Shown: positions 54,300 through 63,037 of the stretch, in pieces
How positions within the stretch are numbered: position 1 is the stretch's first letter
How the letters are laid out: each line of letters starts with the position of its first letter
Program-made: the position numbers and the translations under genes
The notes under the pieces: generated by a model
Told to the model about the DNA's origin: nothing
Database searches by the model: none
The model's input: only the letters and a program-made list of their open reading frames with translations
NCBI RefSeq assembly: GCF_020144665.1
Contig: NZ_JAAHBQ010000117.1
Location: 95,411 to 159,410, forward strand
DNA: 64,000 bases
Reading direction: 5' to 3'
Source of the DNA: Oscillatoria salina IIICB1
GTDB lineage: Bacteria > Cyanobacteriota > Cyanobacteriia > Cyanobacteriales > SIO1D9

Positions 54300-54839
54300 A
54301 TGGTATCTCAAGTTATTGAAATTCTTTCTCATGAAGAAATCCGTCGTACTCTAACTCGCCTTGCTTCGCAAATTGTCGAACAAGCGGGTGAAATTTCTCA
54401 ACTCGTATTGTTAGGTATTCGCACCAGAGGAGTACCTTTAGCCCAATTGCTAGCAACTCAAATCGAAATGCTCGAACAAGTGCAAGTTGCTGTGGGGGCG
54501 TTAGATATTACCTTTTATCGAGACGATCTCGATCGCATTAAGATCCGCACTCCTGCGAAAACTGAGATTCCTTTCGACTTAACTGGTAAAATTGTTGTCC
54601 TGGTTGATGATGTAATCTATAAAGGGCGAACAGTTCGCGCTGCTTTAAATGCCGTTACCGAATATGGACGACCCGAAGCAATTAGATTAGCAGTTTTAGT
54701 TGACAGAGGACATCGTCAGTTACCTATTCATCCCGATTTTGTTGGTAAAATGCTTCCTACTGCTAGTGATGAACAAGTAAAAGTTTATCTCCAAGATGTA
54801 GATGGAAGGGATGCAGTGGAATTAATCAAATTAACTTAG
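54300..54839 (+). CDS. pyrR: PyrR, pyrimidine operon regulator / uracil phosphoribosyltransferase
   Basis: A 179-residue type I PRTase of the PyrR family. The PRPP loop [18 protein letters not shown] is intact, as are [10 protein letters not shown] and [12 protein letters not shown]. PyrR can both bind pyr mRNA and convert uracil to UMP; in cyanobacteria the RNA-binding role is not established. ATG at 54300 fits homologues; a GTG at 54288 would add four residues. It follows a short tandem-repeat segment at 54255-54276 and precedes fni by 64 bp. Confidence 0.93.
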   Translation: MVSQVIEILSHEEIRRTLTRLASQIVEQAGEISQLVLLGIRTRGVPLAQLLATQIEMLEQVQVAVGALDITFYRDDLDRIKIRTPAKTEIPFDLTGKIVVLVDDVIYKGRTVRAALNAVTEYGRPEAIRLAVLVDRGHRQLPIHPDFVGKMLPTASDEQVKVYLQDVDGRDAVELIKLT

Positions 54840-54903
54840 GTGTTGGTGGTTCCGTTGCGAGAGAAAATCAAAATTGTTCGTTCAGCCGTCGATAGGTAAA
54901 TTT

Positions 54904-55932
54904 ATGAGTAATACCCAGACGCGCAAAGCCGATCATTTACGGATTTGTCTGGAAGAAGATGTACAGTTTCATTCTTTAACGAATGGGTTAGATAACTATC
55001 GCTTTCTTCACTGTTGTTTACCAGAGTTAGATTACAGCGAAATCGATCTGAGTACCACCTTTTTAGCGAAAAAGTTGGGTGCGCCGCTATTAATTTCTTC
55101 GATGACGGGCGGTACGGAAAAAGCAAAAATGATTAATTATCGCTTGGCGGAAGTTGCCCAAACTTATAAACTGGCGATGGGGGTTGGTTCGCAACGGGTA
55201 GCGGTGGAAAATCCCGATGTCGAGCATACTTTTGCGGTGCGATCGCTCGCTCCGGATATTCTTTTATTTGCTAATCTGGGAGCGGTTCAGCTTAATTATA
55301 CTTATGGTATTAAAGAATGTTTGCAAGTGATTGACATTTTGCAAGCTGATGCTTTAATTTTGCATCTCAATCCCCTCCAAGAATGTATTCAAACCCAGGG
55401 CGATACTAATTTTCATAAAATTCTTGACAAAATCGAAAATTTGTGCGATAGAATTTCTGTGCCAGTGGTGGTGAAAGAGGTAGGTAACGGGATCTCAGCG
55501 AAAATGGCGCAAAAATTGATTAACGCGGGAGTTAGCGCGATCGATGTAGCCGGGGCTGGGGGGACTTCTTGGGCAAAAGTGGAAAGCGAAAGGGCGGAAA
55601 ATCCTTTACAGCGTAGACTAGGCAAAACCTTTGCTAATTGGGGCATCCCGACAGCAGAATGTATTGTCAAAATTCGCGATTTGAATCGAGAGATCCCCTT
55701 AATTGCGTCGGGAGGATTACGAAACGGGCTAGAAGCGGCAAAAGCGATCGCCCTGGGAGCAAATTTAGCAGGAATGGCGTTTCCCTTTTTACAAGCTGCG
55801 TCAGAAAGCAGCGAAGCCTTAGAATTTTTAGTAGAAGTGCTACTCGCCGAAATCAGTACCGTCTTATTTTGCACCGGAAACCGAACTTTAGCCGATTTGC
55901 AACACTCTCAATCTCTTCAGAAGCTACGATAG
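54904..55932 (+). CDS. fni: Type 2 isopentenyl-diphosphate delta-isomerase
   Basis: A 342-residue FMN-dependent isomerase interconverting IPP and DMAPP for carotenoid, chlorophyll-tail and quinone synthesis. Family motifs: [58 protein letters not shown] and [23 protein letters not shown] at 54904 gives the standard N-terminus ([11 protein letters not shown]); the TTG at 54874 is less likely. SppA follows 90 bp downstream on the same strand. Confidence 0.95.
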   Translation: MSNTQTRKADHLRICLEEDVQFHSLTNGLDNYRFLHCCLPELDYSEIDLSTTFLAKKLGAPLLISSMTGGTEKAKMINYRLAEVAQTYKLAMGVGSQRVAVENPDVEHTFAVRSLAPDILLFANLGAVQLNYTYGIKECLQVIDILQADALILHLNPLQECIQTQGDTNFHKILDKIENLCDRISVPVVVKEVGNGISAKMAQKLINAGVSAIDVAGAGGTSWAKVESERAENPLQRRLGKTFANWGIPTAECIVKIRDLNREIPLIASGGLRNGLEAAKAIALGANLAGMAFPFLQAASESSEALEFLVEVLLAEISTVLFCTGNRTLADLQHSQSLQKLR

Positions 55933-56022
55933 AAAATATACGAGTCTTTGGGATGGGAAAATTTGCACCCAAAATCTCCACAAATTAATGTTTATTTTAA
56001 TGCGTGTCGATCGCATAACAAG

Positions 56023-57816
56023 ATGCGTCAATTTATTCAACAAACCTTTGCCAGTATAATTGGAACCCTCGCCGGATTAATTCTCTTTGCGACTTTAGGC
56101 ATTAGCGGATTAGTTTTGTTAATCGTTTCTGCGAGTTTAGAAGCAGAAGGTCCCAACGTTAAAGATAAATCGGTCTTAGTTTTCGATCTTTCGACTCAAA
56201 TTGCCGATACCGAACCGCCAGCGACTTTCACAGAAGCGATCGCTGGAGAAGCTGCGGCGACGATCGCTTTACGCGAAGTCCTCGAAGCGATTGAAAAAGC
56301 CACTGAAGACGATCGCATCATCGCTATTTTCCTCGACGGTAGCGGTGAAGGTGGTGGAAGTGGTTACGCGACTCTGAGGGAAGTTCGCAATGCTTTAGAA
56401 GAATTTCAAAATGCTGGAAAAGAAATTATCGCCTACGATGTAGATTTTTCCGAAAAAGAATATTACGTTGCTTCGATCGCTGATACAGTGGTTTTAAATC
56501 CAATGGGAGCAATGGAATTAAATGGTCTTAGTTCCGAACAATTGTTCTTAGCTGGTGCTTTAGATCGCTATGGGATTGGGGTTCAAGTGGTAAGAGTGGG
56601 AAACTACAAAGCCGCAGTTGAACCATTTATTCGTCAGGAATTATCGCCAGAAAATCGCCAACAAACTCAAGCTTTGTTAGCCGATCTTTGGCAAGAATTT
56701 GTCGGGACAGTGGGCGAAAGTCGGGAATTAAAGCCTCAAGAGTTACAGGCGATCGCGAATACCAAAGGTTTATTACTTCCTGAAGAAGCCCAACAACAAG
56801 GTTTAGTCGATCGCGTTGCTTATTTTGACGAAGTTGTCGCTGATTTGAAAGAATTAACTGAAGCGAAAGAGAAAGATAAGTCATTTAAGCAAATTTCCTT
56901 GGAAAATTACGGCGATGTGGCGTTGCGAAATTCGCGCGATCGCTCCTCCGAGAACAAAATCGCGGTAGTATACGCTGAAGGAGCTATTGTTACAGGTCAA
57001 GGTGGAGTCCAGCAAGTCGGTAGCGATCGCTTCGCCCAAGAATTGCGAAAACTACGCCGAGATGAAGATGTCAAAGCCGTAGTTTTGCGAGTCAATAGTC
57101 CCGGTGGAAGTGCCACCGCTTCGGACATTATTCTGCGAGAATTAAAGTTAATTAAAGACGAAAAACCTTTAATTGTTTCAATGGGCGATGTAGCGGCTTC
57201 TGGTGGTTATTGGATTGCTACCGCAGCCAGCCAAATTTTTGCCGAACCGAATACCATTACTGGTTCAATTGGCGTTTTTGGCTTATTACCAAATGTGGAA
57301 GAATTGGCAAACGAAAATGGAATTACTTGGGATGTCGTCAGAACTAATAATTTAGCAAATTTAGATACAATTGCTCGTCCGAAAACTGAAGCAGAACTAG
57401 CAATTTATCAAAGGTTTGTTAATCAGGTTTATAACCAGTTTCTCAACTTAGTAGCCGAAGCCCGAAACCTTCCCCCAGAAAGGGTTGCCCAAATTGCCCA
57501 AGGTCGAGTTTGGTCTGGTGAAGATGCCAAACAAATTGGTTTAGTTGACCAAATTGGCGGTATTGATGCAGCAATTAATTACGCGGCTGAAGAAGCTAAA
57601 TTAGGCGACGATTGGGAAGTGCAAGAGTATCCTTATATTCAAAGTTTTGAAGAAAGGCTGGTGAAGAAACTTACGGGGAGTTCGATTAAACAGGAAAATG
57701 TTGACCCTTTAACTCAGGAATTTCGCAAGTTAAAAGAAGATTTGGCTATTTTGCAAAGTCTCAACGATCCTAGAGGTATTTATACTTTGTTACCTTTTGA
57801 TTTACGCATTAAGTAA
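56023..57816 (+). CDS. sppA: Signal peptide peptidase SppA, 67K type
   Basis: A 597-residue membrane-bound S49 peptidase with a tandem-domain (67K) architecture. One N-terminal helix (ASIIGTLAGLILFATLGISG) anchors it. The catalytic Lys lies in NYKAAVEPF (Lys199) of the first domain and the catalytic Ser in AASGGYW (Ser393) of the second, as in E. coli SppA. It degrades cleaved signal peptides; in cyanobacteria a related protease acts on phycobilisomes in high light. ATG at 56023 is chosen; an upstream TTG would add 25 residues without a hydrophobic start. Confidence 0.93.
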   Translation: MRQFIQQTFASIIGTLAGLILFATLGISGLVLLIVSASLEAEGPNVKDKSVLVFDLSTQIADTEPPATFTEAIAGEAAATIALREVLEAIEKATEDDRIIAIFLDGSGEGGGSGYATLREVRNALEEFQNAGKEIIAYDVDFSEKEYYVASIADTVVLNPMGAMELNGLSSEQLFLAGALDRYGIGVQVVRVGNYKAAVEPFIRQELSPENRQQTQALLADLWQEFVGTVGESRELKPQELQAIANTKGLLLPEEAQQQGLVDRVAYFDEVVADLKELTEAKEKDKSFKQISLENYGDVALRNSRDRSSENKIAVVYAEGAIVTGQGGVQQVGSDRFAQELRKLRRDEDVKAVVLRVNSPGGSATASDIILRELKLIKDEKPLIVSMGDVAASGGYWIATAASQIFAEPNTITGSIGVFGLLPNVEELANENGITWDVVRTNNLANLDTIARPKTEAELAIYQRFVNQVYNQFLNLVAEARNLPPERVAQIAQGRVWSGEDAKQIGLVDQIGGIDAAINYAAEEAKLGDDWEVQEYPYIQSFEERLVKKLTGSSIKQENVDPLTQEFRKLKEDLAILQSLNDPRGIYTLLPFDLRIK

Positions 57817-57833
57817 CTTTGGTAATTGGTATC

Positions 57834-57878
57834 ACCCAATCCCCAATCCCCAATCCCCAATCCCTAATCCCCAATCTC
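57834..57878. repeat. STRR heptamer array overlapping a gene end
   Basis: Six or so CCCCAAT/CCCTAAT heptamers. The minus-strand RNA-ligase-like gene reads into this array: its last codons (EIGD) and its stop codon TAG are made from the repeat sequence. Confidence 0.9.
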
Positions 57879-58448
57879 AAAGGGAAATTCTTGCTGGATT
57901 TCCCAAAGTTTATTGTTGTGGAGTAATAAGGTAAGATTGGGAACAGTAAAATGATAGTTTAGCGAGTTGTTTTGATATTCTTTCCAAGCAGCACGAAAAT
58001 TGCTTTTTGTCAAGTCCTTGAAAGCAACTGTCATGTGAGGTGCAAAGGGACGAGATTTTGCTTTCGGATCGACAATACCACAAGTATTTCGCAGATGTTC
58101 AGTTAACTTTTGTTGAATAGCGATGAGTTCCGGAGTGCGAAGCGGATTAATATAAATTACGCGCGGAGGAAAAGCCCCAAAACCCTCAAGAGTTACCGGA
58201 ATTGGCGCTTCTTGAGCCGCAAACTCTGCTAAACTTTTTTCCAGAAGCGGTAAATTTTCCCACAGCCATTTAAAAGGACTTTGCAAAGTAATATGTGGTG
58301 GAGAATTCAGCGCGTGACGAGAATTGTAAACTTCTGCAAAATGCTCCTTGATTTTAGTCGCAACTTGCTGTACCTCTTCTGGAGGTAACAAAGCAATAAA
58401 AAAGAGACGTTCTTCACTCACAGCTTCAACAACTTTTGTTTTGAGCAA
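57864..58448 (-). CDS. 2'-5' RNA ligase / LigT-like (2H phosphoesterase) protein
   Basis: A protein of up to 194 residues with the two HxT motifs of the 2H phosphoesterase fold: PPHITLQSP (first) and APHMTVAF (second). Members act as cyclic phosphodiesterases or RNA ligases; the substrate here is unknown. The start is uncertain: TTG at 58448 or GTG at 58421, which would yield the family-like SEERLFFIALLPPEE beginning. The C-terminal residues come from heptamer repeat DNA. Confidence 0.83.
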   Translation of the reverse strand: MLKTKVVEAVSEERLFFIALLPPEEVQQVATKIKEHFAEVYNSRHALNSPPHITLQSPFKWLWENLPLLEKSLAEFAAQEAPIPVTLEGFGAFPPRVIYINPLRTPELIAIQQKLTEHLRNTCGIVDPKAKSRPFAPHMTVAFKDLTKSNFRAAWKEYQNNSLNYHFTVPNLTLLLHNNKLWEIQQEFPFEIGD

Positions 58449-58575
58449 AAGTAGGGATTATTTATTTTCCCAAGATAGCACTTTCTGAGGAGTTATTTGG
58501 CGATCGCCAAACCGAATCAGATTAGCTGTCTAGATGTAATTATTTAGTTTGTTCGGGTTGCGATGACGCGAAATT

Positions 58576-58600
58576 GTGTAGAGACTAAAATGCAACGTCT
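58576..58600 (+). repeat. Degenerate copy of a GTAGAGACGTT palindrome family
   Basis: GTGTAGAGACTAAAATGCAA followed by CGTCT. It shares its outer arms with the perfect palindrome at 59901-59930 and nearly its whole length with 63013-63037. Confidence 0.65.
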
Positions 58601-58727
58601 CTAAATAGTCTGCATCTGTAGCCTTGCTTTAGGTAAATGGTATTAGAAAGTATAGCAGATCCTGCCCACCCTTTTCGCTTCTGAAAAAGTATAGGGAAGA
58701 AACCTTTAACATTCACTCACAAGTAGA

Positions 58728-59834
58728 TTAATCCGAAAACTTACACATTTGTTGTTCTTGAAGCGGACAAATACGATTTGTAAGCTGATTTTCTTCCAAG
58801 TTAAGCCAAGTCAAACTACTCAAAGAAGAGAGAGGGGAAATATCTACTATTTGATTGTATCCCAAATAAAGCTCAGTCAAATTAATCAAAGAAGATAGGG
58901 GAGAAACATCTACTATTTCATTACCTGCGAGATCGAGATAAATCAAATTAATCAAAGAAGATAAGGGAGAAACCTCTACTATTTCATTACCTCCCAGATT
59001 AAGCCAAGTCAAACTACTCAAAGAAGAAAGAGGCGATATATCCACTATTTCATTAGCTAACAAATTAAGCTCAATCAAACTACTCAAAGAAAAAACGGGC
59101 GAGATATCTTTTATTTCATTGTAAGCCAAATCAAGCTCAGTCAAACTACTTAAAGAAGAAAGAGGGGAGATGTCTCTTAATTCATTGAATTGTAAATTAA
59201 GCTCAGTTAAACTACTCAGAGAAGATAGAGGCGAGATATCTACTATTTTATTGTCACTTAGATAAAGCTCAGTCAAATTCCTCAAAGAAGATAAGGGAGA
59301 AACATCTGCTATTTCATTACCTCCCAGATTAAGCCAAGTCAAACTACTCAAAGAAGAAACAGGCGAGACATCTACTACTTCATTATCACTCAGATCGAGT
59401 CCAGTCAAACTACTTAAAGAAGAAACGGGCGAGATATCCACTATTTGATTGATACTCAAACGAAGCTCAGTTAGATTAGTTAGAGAAGAAAGAGGAGAAA
59501 CATCTACTATTTGATTGTTGTATAAATTAAGCTCAGTTAAATTAGTTAAAGACGAAAGGGGGGAAACATCCCTAATTTCATTGCTTTCCAGAATAAGCTC
59601 AGTCAAACTACTTAATTTTTCTTCAGCTAACTGGCAATTTGAAGTTTCAGCTTTTTCTAGCAAAACCTTCACCGTATGTTGAGCATCTGAGTTTAAGCTA
59701 GCTTGATTGTTGCACCAATCAGCAAAACTCTCAAATTCCCCCTCCTGTGCGACAACTGTTTGACTTGTCAACATCGTCGCAGCAGAAACCACAGCCAAAG
59801 CTACCCCATTCATCAATTTACCGTACTGTTTCAT
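58728..59834 (-). CDS. Secreted leucine-rich repeat protein (12 repeats)
   Basis: A 368-residue exported protein. Signal peptide residues 1-29 (TSQTVVAQ). An N-terminal cap holds two cysteines (FADWCNNQ, SNCQLAEE). Twelve 22-residue SDS22-type leucine-rich repeats follow (pattern LxxLxxLxLxxNxIxDISPL), closed by a C-terminal cap with RICPLQEQQMCKF. It is a paralogue of the next gene upstream on the same strand. LRR proteins of this type bind other proteins; the location would be periplasm, lumen or outside. Confidence 0.88.
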   Translation of the reverse strand: MKQYGKLMNGVALAVVSAATMLTSQTVVAQEGEFESFADWCNNQASLNSDAQHTVKVLLEKAETSNCQLAEEKLSSLTELILESNEIRDVSPLSSLTNLTELNLYNNQIVDVSPLSSLTNLTELRLSINQIVDISPVSSLSSLTGLDLSDNEVVDVSPVSSLSSLTWLNLGGNEIADVSPLSSLRNLTELYLSDNKIVDISPLSSLSSLTELNLQFNELRDISPLSSLSSLTELDLAYNEIKDISPVFSLSSLIELNLLANEIVDISPLSSLSSLTWLNLGGNEIVEVSPLSSLINLIYLDLAGNEIVDVSPLSSLINLTELYLGYNQIVDISPLSSLSSLTWLNLEENQLTNRICPLQEQQMCKFSD

Positions 59835-59852
59835 GGTTAATGTGAATAAAAA

Positions 59853-59878
59853 TGTGCTACAAATAATGTTCTAACACA
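59853..59878 (-). promoter_or_regulatory. Inverted repeat upstream of first LRR gene
   Basis: On the + strand TGTGCTA (59853-59859) and TAACACA (59872-59878) are an imperfect inverted repeat 19 to 44 bp before the start codon (minus strand). The same element with perfect arms precedes the other LRR gene. It may be an operator or an mRNA leader hairpin. Confidence 0.5.
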
Positions 59879-59900
59879 TTTGAATTTATCAACAAGACTT

Positions 59901-59930
59901 TGTAGAGACGTTGCATGCAACGTCTCTACA
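59901..59930. repeat. 30-bp perfect palindrome
   Basis: TGTAGAGACGTTGCA followed by its exact reverse complement TGCAACGTCTCTACA, with no loop. Similar arms occur at 58576 and 63013. The sequence is of a kind repeated in many cyanobacterial genomes. Confidence 0.9.
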
Positions 59931-60005
59931 CAATTTCGTCTAGCAGAGATAAAACAAATTAGGATGAGTTCGAGAGCCAAACTTTCAAAAAAAACTACCT
60001 TAATT

Positions 60006-61640
60006 TTAATCTTCAAACCAACAAACAGAGCTTTCTTCGAGGGGACAAATAGGCTCTGCAAGCTGATTTTCTTTCAGATTAAGAAGAGTTAAGTTACTCA
60101 GAGAAGATAGAGAAGATATATCTACAATTTCATTCTCTTGCAGAGAAAGATTAGTTAAATTAGTCAGAGAAGATAAACCAGACACATCAACTATTTCATT
60201 ATTGGTTAAATCAAGCCGAGTCAAATTAACTAGAGAAGATAAACCAGACACATCAACTATTTGATTTTGTCCCAAAAAAAGAATAGTTAAATTACTCAAA
60301 GAAGATAGGGGAGAGATATCTACTATTTGATTGTCGCTCAGACGAAGCCAAGTCAAATCACTAAGAGAAGATAAACTAGATACATCTACTATTTGATTGT
60401 TACCTAGGTCGAGATTAGTCAAACCTTTCAGAGAAGATAAACTAGATACATTCCTAATTTGATTTTCTTCCAGCTTAAGCCCAGTCAAATCGGTTAAAAA
60501 AGATAGAGAGGATATATCAACGATTTTATTGTTTCTCAAGTCAAGCAAAGACAAATTAGTCAGAGAAGATAGAGACGATATATCAATAATTTCATTGTTT
60601 CTCAGGTCTAGCCAAGTTAAATCGCTTAGAGAAGATAAAGATGATATATCTACTAAACGATTATTTGCCAGACTAAGCAAAGTTAAATTTCTCAGAGAAG
60701 ATAAAGGCGATATATCTACTAGGGAACTGTTGTTCAACCCAAGCAAAGATAAATTAGTCAGAGAAGATAGAGGCGAGATATCTCTTATCGAATTATAGCC
60801 CAGACTAAGCCAAGTCAAATTGGTTAAAGAAGATAAGGGTGAGATATCGCTTAGATAATTGTTATATACAAAAAGCTTCTTTAAATTACTCAGAGAAGAG
60901 AGGGGAGATAAATCGCTAATTTGGTTATCTCCAAGTTCGAGTAAAGTCAAATTGTTAAGAGAAGAAAGGGGGGCTATTTCTTGGATTTGGTTACTATCTA
61001 GTCGTAGCGAGGTTAAATTACTTAGAGCAGACAAAGAGGATACATCTACTATTTGATTAGCGGATAGGTCAAGTACAGTTAAATTTGTCAAAGAAGAGAA
61101 ACTAGAGACATCCTTAATTTGATTTTTTCTCAAATAAAGTACGTTTAACTTGGTTAAGTAAGAAAGACCAGAAACATCCTTTATTTGATTTTTTTCTAGG
61201 TCAAGCCAAGTTAAATTACTGAGAGAAGATAGAGAAGATACATCTTCAATTTGGTTATTTTTTAAGTCAAGTACAGTTAAATCTTTTAGAGAAGATAAAG
61301 GCGATATATCGGTAATTTTATTGTCATTCAGTTTAAGCAAAGTCAAATTAGTTAGAGAAGAAAGAGGAGAGATATCTACTATTTGATTACCTTTTAAATC
61401 AAGTTCGTTGCGAAAACGTAACTCCAAGTCAGCCATTAAACAATCTGAATTTTCAGCTTTTTTGAGCAAAACTTTCACGGTATGTTGAGCATCTGGGTTT
61501 AAACTATCTCGATTGTTACACCATTCGGAAAAACTGTCGAATTGTCTTGGTTGCGCGACGACTATTTGACTTGTGATGACTAGCGAAGAAGAAATGATTC
61601 CCAATGCTACTGCGCTCATCAATTTACTGTGCTGTTTCAT
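60006..61640 (-). CDS. Secreted leucine-rich repeat protein (20 repeats)
   Basis: A 544-residue paralogue of the downstream LRR protein. Signal peptide residues 1-29 (TSQIVVAQ), N-terminal cap with the same two cysteines (FSEWCNNR, SDCLMADL), twenty 22-residue SDS22-type repeats, and the same C-terminal cap (PICPLEESSVCWF). The two genes share caps and upstream sequence and differ by eight internal repeats, so they arose by duplication followed by repeat expansion or loss. No membrane anchor or sorting signal is seen at the C-terminus. Confidence 0.88.
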   Translation of the reverse strand: MKQHSKLMSAVALGIISSSLVITSQIVVAQPRQFDSFSEWCNNRDSLNPDAQHTVKVLLKKAENSDCLMADLELRFRNELDLKGNQIVDISPLSSLTNLTLLKLNDNKITDISPLSSLKDLTVLDLKNNQIEDVSSLSSLSNLTWLDLEKNQIKDVSGLSYLTKLNVLYLRKNQIKDVSSFSSLTNLTVLDLSANQIVDVSSLSALSNLTSLRLDSNQIQEIAPLSSLNNLTLLELGDNQISDLSPLSSLSNLKKLFVYNNYLSDISPLSSLTNLTWLSLGYNSIRDISPLSSLTNLSLLGLNNSSLVDISPLSSLRNLTLLSLANNRLVDISSLSSLSDLTWLDLRNNEIIDISSLSSLTNLSLLDLRNNKIVDISSLSFLTDLTGLKLEENQIRNVSSLSSLKGLTNLDLGNNQIVDVSSLSSLSDLTWLRLSDNQIVDISPLSSLSNLTILFLGQNQIVDVSGLSSLVNLTRLDLTNNEIVDVSGLSSLTNLTNLSLQENEIVDISSLSSLSNLTLLNLKENQLAEPICPLEESSVCWFED

Positions 61641-61658
61641 CGTTGATGTGAATTAAAA

Positions 61659-61684
61659 TGTGCTACAAGTAATGTTTTAGCACA
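61659..61684 (-). promoter_or_regulatory. Inverted repeat upstream of second LRR gene
   Basis: TGTGCTA (61659-61665) and TAGCACA (61678-61684) are a perfect 7-bp inverted repeat with a 12-base centre, 19 to 44 bp before the start codon, the same distance as its counterpart before the other LRR gene. Confidence 0.55.
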
Positions 61685-61761
61685 CTTGAATTTACAGATG
61701 AGAAATGAAGCTCGAAAAATCTAGCAATTTTCGACGATTTGTGAAAGAATATTTTGGTGGT

Positions 61762-61833
61762 GGGAGCGTCTCGCTCCCTGATATCAAAAAAAATATCAAA
61801 AGGTAAGTTATTAATAGCGAGCAAGATGCTCGC
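61762..61833. repeat. MITE-like element with two hairpins
   Basis: GGGAGCG-TCT-CGCTCCC (61762-61778) and GCGAGCA-AGA-TGCTCGC (61817-61833) are two perfect 7-bp hairpins joined by an AT-rich segment with GATATC. The composition resembles dispersed hairpin elements seen between cyanobacterial genes. Confidence 0.65.
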
Positions 61834-61875
61834 ACTACACCAGTCTACCCAAGTTGTAATTATCTAAGAAGAAAT

Positions 61876-62142
61876 ATGCCTTGGTTTGTAAAGATTGAAA
61901 AAGGAATTGTTGACAAAACAACCTTCGACAAATATGTTCCAGATCATGTAAATTACGTCAAAGAATTAATCGCGAAAGGACATCAAGCCCGTACTGGCTA
62001 TTGGGGAGAATATGGCGGCGGAATGTTATTATTTCAAGCAGAATCAAGAGAAGAAGCTGAAATAATCGTCCGCGAAGATCCTTTAATTAAAAATAATTGT
62101 GTCTCTTGGGAATTGCACGAATGGTGCATTATTGTTGAGTAA
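61876..62142 (+). CDS. YciI-like protein
   Basis: An 88-residue YciI-family protein with a ferredoxin-like fold: WFVKIEKGIVDK, HVNYVKELIAKGHQARTGYW and AEIIVREDPLIKNNCVSWELHEW. The His/Asp pair proposed as catalytic in YciI is represented by the conserved His in DHVNYVK and Asp in REDP. Function is unknown. AGAAGAAAT precedes the ATG. A hairpin GGGGTAG/CTACCCC follows the stop codon at 62156-62180. Confidence 0.82.
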   Translation: MPWFVKIEKGIVDKTTFDKYVPDHVNYVKELIAKGHQARTGYWGEYGGGMLLFQAESREEAEIIVREDPLIKNNCVSWELHEWCIIVE

Positions 62143-62155
62143 AATTTATCCCGTA

Positions 62156-62180
62156 GGGGTAGCGCCCCCGTGCCTACCCC
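62156..62180. repeat. Dispersed-type hairpin after the YciI gene
   Basis: GGGGTAG (62156-62162) pairs with CTACCCC (62174-62180) around CGCCCCCGTGC. The wording CCGTAGGGGTAGCGCCCCCG is typical of dispersed cyanobacterial repeats. No T-run follows. Confidence 0.6.
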
Positions 62181-62213
62181 CTCTTCATTATTGAAGAAAA
62201 TATCGGCTTCAAA

Positions 62214-62852
62214 TCAAACTTTAGCTACAACTTTTTCTGACTTTTCAGTTAACGAAGCTAGCTTTTTTTGCTGGTTTTCTGCCTTATTCATCCGGAAAAA
62301 ATTCATTGCCCATAAACCACCTAAAAACAACAAACCCAATCCTGGAGAAAACTCAAACGGAACCGCCGTAGCTGGGGTACTAGCTACATAATCTCCAAAC
62401 CCACTGTCAGTGAAATATAAACCACCAAAGCCTGGTTGAAAACTCAACCTGTTAAAGTTGGGATTTCCGCTTGTAGCAAAATCAATAGAACCACCATTCG
62501 GACCTCCTCCTGAGCCGCCAAAATTAACAAATCTAGTTCCATTACTTTCGCTGATTTGGACTAAAACATTAGCTACAGGAGTTGCAATATCGGCATTATC
62601 AAAGAAATTAGTACCGCCGAAATTGAAATTGAAACTGTAGTTAGGTAGGGTAGTTAAACCAAATGTACCATTACCTAGATCGCCATCATAACTGAAAGTA
62701 CCCGTACCAACTATGGTTGAATCGATTGCTCCACTGGGAGTGTTATCAAAACTAAAAGTAACACTAAATGCTTGTGCAGGTAAAGAAGCACTCACCAGAC
62801 AAAGTGCTGCACTAACTACACCCAAACCTTGAGAAAGGAAATTAACTTTCAT
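62214..62852 (-). CDS. Secreted protein with PFE-CTERM sorting signal
   Basis: A 212-residue exported protein. Signal peptide residues 1-28 (SLPAQA), a Gly/Asn/Phe-rich beta domain (about 30-160) and a C-terminal PFEFSPGLGLLFLGGLW motif (about residue 165) followed by a helix and basic residues, the PFE-CTERM variant of PEP-CTERM exosortase-type sorting signals. A long tail (about 25 residues) after the helix is unusual. The exosortase is not in this window. A 19-bp perfect hairpin lies 29 bp upstream of the start. Confidence 0.8.
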   Translation of the reverse strand: MKVNFLSQGLGVVSAALCLVSASLPAQAFSVTFSFDNTPSGAIDSTIVGTGTFSYDGDLGNGTFGLTTLPNYSFNFNFGGTNFFDNADIATPVANVLVQISESNGTRFVNFGGSGGGPNGGSIDFATSGNPNFNRLSFQPGFGGLYFTDSGFGDYVASTPATAVPFEFSPGLGLLFLGGLWAMNFFRMNKAENQQKKLASLTEKSEKVVAKV

Positions 62853-62880
62853 TATTTAATAACTCCAGATTTTCAGTTTC

Positions 62881-62926
62881 AAAGGGGATTTGCTCGTGCT
62901 ACTATTTGCACGAGCAAATCCCCTTT
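62881..62926 (-). promoter_or_regulatory. Perfect 19-bp hairpin in the PFE-CTERM gene leader
   Basis: AAAGGGGATTTGCTCGTGC (62881-62899) and its exact reverse complement (62908-62926) flank an 8-base loop TACTATTT. It lies 28 bp before the ATG at 62852. No T-run follows on either strand, so it is not an ordinary terminator. Confidence 0.75.
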
Positions 62927-63012
62927 GTCTAGGTTTAGTTGAAACATTTAATTAAAGGATCGGAAAATAACCAATTGATTAATAAAATAGGAAAGAAAAT
63001 GTTATAAATGTG

Positions 63013-63037
63013 GTGTAGAAACTAAAATGTAAGGTCT
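63013..63037 (+). repeat. Degenerate copy of the GTGTAGAGACTAAAATG element
   Basis: Differs from 58576-58600 at three positions over 25 bases. Related by its ends to the palindrome at 59901-59930. Confidence 0.6.
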
